This document shows, piece after piece, positions 1 to 7,200 of a DNA stretch of 64,000 nt. This stretch comes from JACPUX01 sp964517465 (GTDB lineage: Bacteria; Pseudomonadota; Gammaproteobacteria; Burkholderiales; Casimicrobiaceae): assembly GCA_964517465.1 (NCBI GenBank), contig CAZFEK010000017.1:11579-75578 (forward strand). Reading direction: 5' to 3'. The number at the start of each line of letters is the position of its first letter. The first letter of the stretch is position 1. The notes under the pieces are model-generated. The model did not search any database. It was not told where the DNA came from and was given only the letters and a program-made list of their open reading frames with translations. A program made the translations under genes and the position numbers.

Positions 1-476
1 AGATCCTCGGCAAGCGCTCCATCACGGAGTTCAATTATCGCTATGCCGACCCCAAAGTCGCCCATATTTTTGTCGGCGTCGAAGTCGGTGGTCGTCAGGA
101 GGCTGGGCGCATCGTCGGCGAGCTCCATCGACGGCGCATCGAGGCTTATGATCTCACCGACAACGAAATGGCCAAGCTGCACGTGCGGCACTTGGTCGGC
201 GGCCACGCGCCCCGGGCGGAGCATGAGATCCTCTACCGCTTCGAATTCCCTGAGCGGCCAGGGGCGCTGATGAAATTCCTGGACAGCATGAGCACGGGGT
301 GGAATATCAGCCTCTTCCACTATCGCAATCACGGCGCGGATTCGGGGCGCGTGCTGGTGGGCATGCAAGTGCCGCCTCGGGACAAAACGGCTTTCGCCGC
401 GTTTTTGGCCGGACTCGGGTATGATTACCAAGAGGAGACAAGCAACCTCGCTTACCGCCTCTTTCTTGGGCAGTGA
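1..476 (+). CDS. ilvA: Threonine dehydratase (biosynthetic), C-terminal part
   Basis: The coding frame (first full codon at position 3) is open from the window edge to the TGA at 474-476 and gives the last ~157 residues of the protein. These match the regulatory half of biosynthetic threonine ammonia-lyase: two ACT-like repeats, with landmarks such as FEFPERPGAL and the NISLFHYRNHG stretch followed by GRVLVGMQVP. IlvA deaminates threonine to 2-oxobutyrate, the first committed step of isoleucine synthesis, and these ACT-like domains bind isoleucine (inhibitor) and valine (activator) in the family. The PLP-binding catalytic domain lies upstream of the window. A hairpin with a T-tract follows at 514-543. 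Confidence 0.95.
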   Translation, partial: ILGKRSITEFNYRYADPKVAHIFVGVEVGGRQEAGRIVGELHRRRIEAYDLTDNEMAKLHVRHLVGGHAPRAEHEILYRFEFPERPGALMKFLDSMSTGWNISLFHYRNHGADSGRVLVGMQVPPRDKTAFAAFLAGLGYDYQEETSNLAYRLFLGQ

Positions 477-513
477 GCGCCCGCCGTCAGGGAATACCCC
501 GATGGCGCGGGTT

Positions 514-543
514 CTAGAGTTCGGCATGCTCTAGGCATTTTTT
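514..543 (+). terminator. Probable rho-independent terminator after ilvA
   Basis: The 6-bp stem CTAGAG/CTCTAG (514-519 and 529-534) has a 9-base loop and is followed three bases later by six T (538-543). It sits between ilvA and pilG, where a transcript end is expected. The stem is short and the loop is large, so its strength is uncertain. Confidence 0.5.
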
Positions 544-616
544 CACGAGCATGGCAATATAGGCGCAAAGGTCGATCAAAAGGCGGCGTAAGCTTTGCCG
601 GGAGAGAGGGGAAGCG

Positions 617-1006
617 TTGGCTGAAAGCAATCCATTGGCGGGCGTCAAAGTGATGGTGATTGACGATAGCAACACCATCCGTCGGAGTGCCGAGATTTTT
701 TTGCTCCAGGCAGGGTGCCAGGTGATCTTGGCGGAAGATGGCTTCGACGCGCTGGCAAAGATCGCCGATCACCTGCCGGATCTCATATTTGTCGATATCA
801 TGATGCCCCGGCTGGACGGCTACCAAACCTGCGCGCTGATCAAGAAGAACGCCAAGTTCCGGACTACGCCGGTGATCATGTTATCTAGCAAGGACGGGTT
901 GTTCGATCGTGCGCGCGGCCGCATGGTCGGCTCCGACGAGTACTTGACCAAACCGTTCACCAAAGACAGTTTGCTCAAGGCTGTGGGTGCCCACGTCAAA
1001 CCATGA
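617..1006 (+). CDS. pilG: Twitching motility response regulator PilG
   Basis: A 129-residue single-domain CheY-like receiver. The acidic pair is in VIDDSN near the N-terminus, the phospho-acceptor Asp is about residue 60 (FVDIMMP), and the conserved Lys is in YLTKPF. In type IV pilus systems PilG is phosphorylated by the ChpA/PilL kinase and promotes pilus extension through the PilB side. The start is TTG: it directly follows a strong purine-rich Shine-Dalgarno (GGAGAGAGGGGA, ~603-612), and no in-frame ATG fits better. It is the first gene of pilG-pilH-pilI-pilJ-chpA, all on the plus strand with short gaps. Confidence 0.93.
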   Translation: MAESNPLAGVKVMVIDDSNTIRRSAEIFLLQAGCQVILAEDGFDALAKIADHLPDLIFVDIMMPRLDGYQTCALIKKNAKFRTTPVIMLSSKDGLFDRARGRMVGSDEYLTKPFTKDSLLKAVGAHVKP

Positions 1007-1033
1007 GCCGCGCACTTTTTTCGGGGAAGTAAC

Positions 1034-1399
1034 ATGGCCGTAAAGCGAATTCTCGTCGTTGACGATTCGCCCACCGAGCGACACGTGCTCGGCGAGATGC
1101 TGACCAGCGCCGGGTATGAGGTGGTAATGGCAGACAGCGGGGAGGACTCGATCCAGAAGGCGCGGGAACTCAAGCCCGACTTGGTGCTGATGGACGTGGT
1201 GATGCCCGGTCTCAACGGCTTTCAGGCGACCCGAGCGATCTCGCGCGACGAGATCACCAAGAGCATACCGATCATTCTGTGCACCACCAAGAGCCAGGAA
1301 ACCGACAAAATTTGGGGTTTGCGCCAGGGCGCACGGGACTATATCGTCAAGCCCGTGAACAAAGACGAGCTTTTGAAAAAGATCGCGTCTTACTCCTGA
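1034..1399 (+). CDS. pilH: Twitching motility response regulator PilH
   Basis: A 121-residue stand-alone CheY-like receiver: VVDDSP at the N-terminus, phospho-acceptor Asp at ~54 (LMDVVMPGLNG), switch Thr in CTTKS and conserved Lys in YIVKPV. PilH is the second receiver of the Pil-Chp pathway. In Pseudomonas it opposes or buffers PilG signalling and acts with the retraction motor PilT. It lies 27 bases after pilG. An AAGTAAC stretch precedes the ATG, with GGGGAAG as the likely ribosome binding site. Confidence 0.93.
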   Translation: MAVKRILVVDDSPTERHVLGEMLTSAGYEVVMADSGEDSIQKARELKPDLVLMDVVMPGLNGFQATRAISRDEITKSIPIILCTTKSQETDKIWGLRQGARDYIVKPVNKDELLKKIASYS

Positions 1400-1409
1400 G
1401 CCCCGTCCC

Positions 1410-1934
1410 ATGGCCAAAGCCCACCGCGTCAACCTTCGCGAATTCCAGCAAGCGCTGGCGGAGCGCCTGCAGAACAAGACCGCCGCTCAGGTGGGTGCTG
1501 CGCGGCTGGGGGTGGTCACGGCTGGCGAGCGATGGCTGGTGCGCTTGTCGCACGCCGGCGAAGTGATTCAAGTTCCGGCAATTACCCCGGTGCCGCTCAC
1601 CCAAGCGTGGTTTCTGGGCGTCACCAATATTCGGGGCAATCTATTTAGCGTAACCGATTTCTCCCGCTACATCGGGCGTGACCCGACGCCGATCACGGTG
1701 CAAAGCCGCCTCTTGCTCTTTGGCCAGCGTTTCGCCGAATTGCGTGCAGGCTTGGTCGTGCAGCAGGTTGTTGGGTTGCGTAACGTCGCCGGCTGGACCA
1801 GGCTCGAACACCAAGCCGACGCCAACTGGGACTGGCTGGGGGCGAGCTGGCAGGCTCCCGGCGGTGAAGTCTGGCGAGAGATCGACATGGCCCGGTTGGC
1901 CCGTAGCCAATCGTTCCTTAAGGTAGGTTTGTAG
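1410..1934 (+). CDS. pilI: CheW-like adaptor PilI
   Basis: A 174-residue protein with one CheW domain covering most of its length. Recognisable parts are the GVTNIRGNLFSVTDFS motif in the middle, the LLLFGQRFAELRAGLVV strand and a C-terminal SFLKVGL. PilI couples the PilJ receptor to the ChpA histidine kinase. It starts 10 bases after the pilH stop and ends ~50 bases before pilJ. Only a weak Shine-Dalgarno is visible before its ATG, so translation may depend on read-through from pilH. Confidence 0.9.
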   Translation: MAKAHRVNLREFQQALAERLQNKTAAQVGAARLGVVTAGERWLVRLSHAGEVIQVPAITPVPLTQAWFLGVTNIRGNLFSVTDFSRYIGRDPTPITVQSRLLLFGQRFAELRAGLVVQQVVGLRNVAGWTRLEHQADANWDWLGASWQAPGGEVWREIDMARLARSQSFLKVGL

Positions 1935-1986
1935 GCAGAACAGCCTGCTCCGCCGAGGGCAGGAGTGAGGGGAAGGGTGACGGAAG

Positions 1987-4170
1987 ATGAAACTGAATTG
2001 GCTCGGTTCCGGAAAAGCGGATGAGACGGGTGTGGCAACGATCATGCAAACGGGGGCGGGGATGCTCGAACCCGGCTACGATCCAAACGCCACGGTGGCG
2101 ATCATGGATGAGATGCGAAAGACCGCCAAGGGCGCGGGAAGGCCCACCGTGCTCCCGCTGATCGGCGACCTGCCGATCACCAAGCAGTTTCAGTACCTGA
2201 TCGCTGCGCTGATCGTGCTGATCCTGATCTCGGGTTTGCTTTTCGTGTTGGAAATCCGCAGCACCTCGCAGGCGTCCGCCGGGGCGGGAACGGCAACGGA
2301 AATGCAGATGCTTTCCCAGCGGCTGGCGCGCGGCGTGGCTCAGACGGTGCTTGGCAACCAGGGCGGTTTTGATCAGGTGAAGGACGCCAAGGACCGCTTC
2401 CGTGGCAACCTCGACGCTTTGATGAAAGGCGGCACGGTGCGCGGCGTGGACGTTGCCGCCACTTCGAACGACGAGATGCTGGCGGTTTTGCAAAGCATTG
2501 CGACTCGCTGGGAGAAGACCGAGGCGGCGGCCAACCTTGTGCTCGCAAACAAAGAAGCGCTCACGACCTTGAACGCGGGCGTCGACAACATCAATCAGGG
2601 CAATGGGCCTTTGCTGGAGATTTCCGAGCAAGCCGCGACGCAGCTTGCGCAGGCGGGCGGCACGGTGAAGGAAGTCGCTTTTGCCAACCAGCTCGTGATG
2701 TTGACCCAGCGGATTGCGAAGAACTCGAATGCCCTGCGCGCCGGCGATGAAATCGATCCCGAAGTGGCCTTCCTGCTGGGCAAGGACGTGGGTACTTTCC
2801 GCGATGTGCTCAACGGTCTCCTGAAGGGCAGCGAGCCGCTGCGTCTGGCGCCGGTGCGCGATGGCGACACCCGACAGACCCTCGCGGACCTCCAGAAGCG
2901 CTTCCAGGAGTACGAGGGGCGGGTCAACGCAATTCTGCAGAACATGCAAAAGCTGGTTGCCGCCAAACAAGCGGCGCGAGCCATCAACCTCGATTCCGAG
3001 CCCCTGCTCAAGGACACCGAAAAACTTTCCGAAGGTTTTATCGGCACCGAGAAGGGCTTCTCCTGGGACACCGCGGGCGCCATACTCTTTGCCCTCCTTG
3101 CCCTGGCGGTGCTGGTGCTGTTGGTGAAACTGTTCCTGGACGACGCTCGCTTGCGAGCCTTCCAGTCGGAACAGGAAAACAAACGGAACCAGGAAGCCAT
3201 TTTGCGGCTCCTGAACGAGATGGGCAACCTCGCGGAAGGTGACCTCACGGTGCGCGCGAGCGTGACGGAAGACGTGACTGGGGCGATCGCGGACTCCATC
3301 AACTTCACCATCGAAGAGCTGCGCTCTTTGGTGACGGGGATCAACAGCGCGACCGACCAGGTGACGAAAGCGACCCAGGAAGCTCAGGCCATTTCCAACC
3401 GGCTATTCGAGGCCTCGCAAAGGCAGTCGAAAGAGATTCAGGCCGCCAGCGCCTCGGTTTTGCAAATGGCCCAGTCCATCAACGAAGTTTCCGTTTCCGC
3501 CGCCCAGTCCGCCCGAGTCGCTCAGCAGGCGCTGGCCGCCGCCGAAAAGGGCGGCACCGCGGTGCAGGACCAGATTACGGGCATGAACGAAATTCGCGGC
3601 CAAATCCAGGAAACCTCGAAACGAATCAAGCGCCTGGGGGAGAGCTCGCTGGAGATCGGTGAAATCGTGGAGCTGATTTCCGACATTACCGAGCAAACCA
3701 ACGTGCTGGCCTTGAACGCGGCCATTCAGGCGGCGTCTGCGGGCGAAGCGGGGCGAGGCTTCACGGTGGTGGCCGAAGAAGTGCAGCGGCTTGCGGAACG
3801 CTCGGGCGAGGCGACCAAACAGATCGAAGCGATCGTGAAAACGATTCAGGCCGACACCCAAGATGCCGTGGCCGCTATGGACAAGAGCACCCAGGGGGTG
3901 GTGGAAGGAACGAAACTATCCGATGCTGCCGGCCAGGCGCTGGATGAAATTCGACGCGTTTCGAGCGATCTTGCGGAGCTGATTCAGGGCATTTCCGGGC
4001 AGACGCAGCGGCAGTCGGCATCCGTGTCCGACGTGACCCGAGGCATGCAAGGCATACTGCGGATCACCGAGGAAACCACCGAGGGCACCAAGCAAACCAA
4101 CGTGTCCATTGCGGAACTGACTCGCCTTGCCGCGGAACTGCGCGCTTCGGTGGCCGGTTTCAAGGTTTGA
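1987..4170 (+). CDS. pilJ: Type IV pilus methyl-accepting chemotaxis protein PilJ
   Basis: A 727-residue transmembrane chemoreceptor. It has a cytoplasmic N-terminal segment of ~65 residues, TM1 at ~70-90, a large helical periplasmic PilJ sensor domain, TM2 at ~363-384, a HAMP-type linker (MGNLAEGDLTVRASV), then a long coiled-coil signalling domain. The hairpin tip carries the family motif NAAIQAASAGEAGRGF. It senses surface contact or attractants and controls ChpA through PilI. The cytoplasmic N-terminal extension before TM1 is longer than in textbook MCPs but is usual for PilJ. The start is supported by GACGGAAG just before the ATG. Confidence 0.93.
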   Translation: MKLNWLGSGKADETGVATIMQTGAGMLEPGYDPNATVAIMDEMRKTAKGAGRPTVLPLIGDLPITKQFQYLIAALIVLILISGLLFVLEIRSTSQASAGAGTATEMQMLSQRLARGVAQTVLGNQGGFDQVKDAKDRFRGNLDALMKGGTVRGVDVAATSNDEMLAVLQSIATRWEKTEAAANLVLANKEALTTLNAGVDNINQGNGPLLEISEQAATQLAQAGGTVKEVAFANQLVMLTQRIAKNSNALRAGDEIDPEVAFLLGKDVGTFRDVLNGLLKGSEPLRLAPVRDGDTRQTLADLQKRFQEYEGRVNAILQNMQKLVAAKQAARAINLDSEPLLKDTEKLSEGFIGTEKGFSWDTAGAILFALLALAVLVLLVKLFLDDARLRAFQSEQENKRNQEAILRLLNEMGNLAEGDLTVRASVTEDVTGAIADSINFTIEELRSLVTGINSATDQVTKATQEAQAISNRLFEASQRQSKEIQAASASVLQMAQSINEVSVSAAQSARVAQQALAAAEKGGTAVQDQITGMNEIRGQIQETSKRIKRLGESSLEIGEIVELISDITEQTNVLALNAAIQAASAGEAGRGFTVVAEEVQRLAERSGEATKQIEAIVKTIQADTQDAVAAMDKSTQGVVEGTKLSDAAGQALDEIRRVSSDLAELIQGISGQTQRQSASVSDVTRGMQGILRITEETTEGTKQTNVSIAELTRLAAELRASVAGFKV

Positions 4171-4200
4171 TTTCTTTCGCATTGCTGAGGACTGCCAGGG

Positions 4201-7200
4201 GTGGCCACCGATAACAGCATGGATGTCGACCTCGGTCCGCTGACCTGGGTCAAGCCGGAGATCGATCAAGCGGTCTCGCGCGGGCTCGAAGCTTTGGGCT
4301 CGTTCTATTCCAATCCGGACGACCAGGCCGCGCTTCGCTTGGCGCAGAGCCATTTGCATCAGGTAACCGGCGCGCTGCAAATCGTCGGCCTGGAAGGCGT
4401 GATCCAATTCGCCGAGGAAATCGAGCGCCAATCCGATCGCCTCGGCGATCTGGCGCCCCAGGAAATCGGTTCGGCGGTCGCCGCGATAGACCGCGCCGCA
4501 CGCGCCCTGGGTGCCTACCTGGAGGATTTGGTCAGCGGCGTTGCCGCGGTGCCGCTGCGCCTGTTCAAGGAATACGAGGCGATGCAGAAGCAGCGGGGCG
4601 TGCGCGCCTCGTCGCCCACCGACCTCTTCTTCCCGGATCTTGGCCAGCGGCCACCGCGCAGCGAAAGTATCGTTTCACTCCCGGCAAGCAAGCTGCCGGG
4701 ACACCTCGTGCGCTGCCGGCGGCAGTTCCAGCAGGGGCTGCTCAACTGGCTGCGAGGCGACGCCAACGGGCTGGCCATCATGCGCGAGGCGGTTCAGTCG
4801 ATCGAAGACGCCCAGGCAGTTCCAACCCAGCGAGCTTTCTGGTGGTCGGTCGGAGGCCTGTTCGAGGGTGTGGCCACCGATCTCATCGAAACCAACTTGC
4901 CGACCAAGATGGCGGCGGCCCGCGTCGACTTGCAGATTCGGCGATTGATCGAGGGCAGCGGCAAGGTCGCCGATCGCTTGCGCCGCGAAGTGCTCTATTT
5001 CCTCGCCACCGCGCCGGAAGGCGGCGAATCGGCGCCGAGATTGGCCCAGGTTCAGAAACTCTACCGCTTGCACTCGCTGTTGCCGCCGCCGGAGACGGTC
5101 GAGGAGGCGGAATGGGTGCGAATTCAGCCGCTGTTGCGAGATTCGCGCGATTTGCTGGCAAGTGCCAAGGACGCCTGGCTCAAGTTCACCTCCGGTCGCA
5201 AAGACAGCCTGCCCGTATTGCGCCAGGCGCTCGAAGGCCTGCGCGGCAAAGGCGAGGCGCTCAAACATGGGGCGATTCAGGAGCTTTTCGCGGCGCTGTC
5301 CTACGCCGTCGACAGCATGGTTGCCCGCGGCGCCAAAGAAGCGTCCGAAGGCATGGCGGTCGAGTTCGCCACGGCACTGCTGCTGGCCGAAAGCGCGCTC
5401 GACGGGTACAAACATCTTTCTGCCGAATTCCCGCGCCAGGTGCAGGCCATGGCTCAGCGCCTGCAGGCTGCCGCGCTCGATTTGCCGCCGCCCGCCGAAA
5501 CCGCCGATGTCGCACTGCTCGACGACATGGCGCGGCGCGCGCAGGAGCGCATGCTGCTCTCTCAAGTGGCGCGCGAAATCCAGACCAACTTGCGGCAAAT
5601 CGAGCAGGTTCTGGACGCCTTTTTCCGAGATCACGAAAAGCGTGCCGACCTGGGCGGATTGTCTTCGCCCATGCGTCAAGTCGAGGGGGCCCTGCGCATC
5701 CTCGGACTCGATCGGGCCAACGAATTGCTGGTGCTCTGCGGCAAGGAAATCGAGGAATTGGCGCAGCCAGAAGCGCCAATCGATCAGCAGCGCCTCGAAG
5801 GGCTGGCTGAATCTTTGTCCGCGCTTGGCTTCTTCGTCGAAGCGGTGGAGCAGCAGCGTCCCGATGCCGATCGGCTGATCGAGCCGATGCTGCGCCGGCG
5901 CCTGGGCCTGCCCGAGGAAAGGCCGACCGCCGAGGAGGAAGCACTCGAGGAAACGGTGGAAAGCGGCTTGCGAGATCAGCGCAGCCAGCTCGCACCGCTC
6001 ATGGACGCGATCCAGCAACAGCCCGAGGATACCGCCGCGCGCGCCGAATTGCGCCAGCAATTGGTAGCGGTCAAACACGATGCCGAATTGGTGGCCGACG
6101 CGAAACTCACCGAGGCCACCGCCGAAGCGCTTTCGCTGCTCGATTCCGAAACCGCGGTGCCGGTAGACCGGTTGACCGAGGCGATCAAAGGGATTGCGGT
6201 GGCGCCGGAGGCTGCGCCGGCGCCGGCGCCGTCCGCCGAGACGATCCGTTTGCTGGAAGCGGGTGAAGAGAAACTCGACGCCGAGCTCCTCGAGATTTAT
6301 CTCACCGAAGCCGAGGAAGTGCTGCAGACGGTCCAAGAGCATCTGGGCATTTGCCGTGCCCATCCGCATGACACCGAGGCCTTGCGGACGGTTCGCCGCG
6401 GCTTTCATACGCTCAAGGGCAGCGGCCGCATGGTGGGGCTGTTCGAATTGGGCGAAATCGCGTGGTGGATCGAGCAACGCCTCAACCGGTGGTTGGAAGA
6501 GGAACGTCCAGCCTCGATCGCGCTGCTCGACATGGTCGACATGGCGCGGGAGCTTTTTGCCCAGTGGGTGGGCGAACTGCAGGCTAAGGGACGGGTGGCG
6601 CCTGAAACCGCCGCTTTGCGCGACGCAATGGCCAAGGTCGATGCCGAGCTTGGACCCAATGCACCGCCGCCCCCGGCGCCTTTGCCCAGCGGCCGTGCCG
6701 GGAGTACCGCTGCGGCAGAAGCGAGGCCTGCGCCCAAGGTTTCCAGCTCCGGACCTTTGGCCGAAGCGAAGGAGGTGGTCATCGGTGACCAGACCATTTC
6801 CGCCACCCTGCACAAGATACTGGTCGATGAGGCAAGGCAGCACCTGCAGACGCTGAGCACAGAACTTGACTTGTTGCAGTTCGACCCCGCGCAACCCCCT
6901 GGCCAGCCGATGGTGCGTGCTGCGCACACCTTGTGCGGCATCCATCGCACGGCCGGCTTCCCGGTGGTCGCCGAGCTGGCTTCGGCGCTCGAACACGGGC
7001 TGTTGGCGCTGCAACAAGAGCAGTCGGGCTTGCCTCGGGAGTGCCAACCCTTGGTTGCTTCCGCAGTTGCCCAGCTCCGTCTGTGGGTAGAAGAAATCGC
7101 CGAAAAGCGTCCCCTGCCCGAAGCGCCCAGCGTTGAAATACAGGAATTGATACATCGGGTAGGAAGCCTCTCGCCGGCCGCCGACACCAGCCGACCCCGC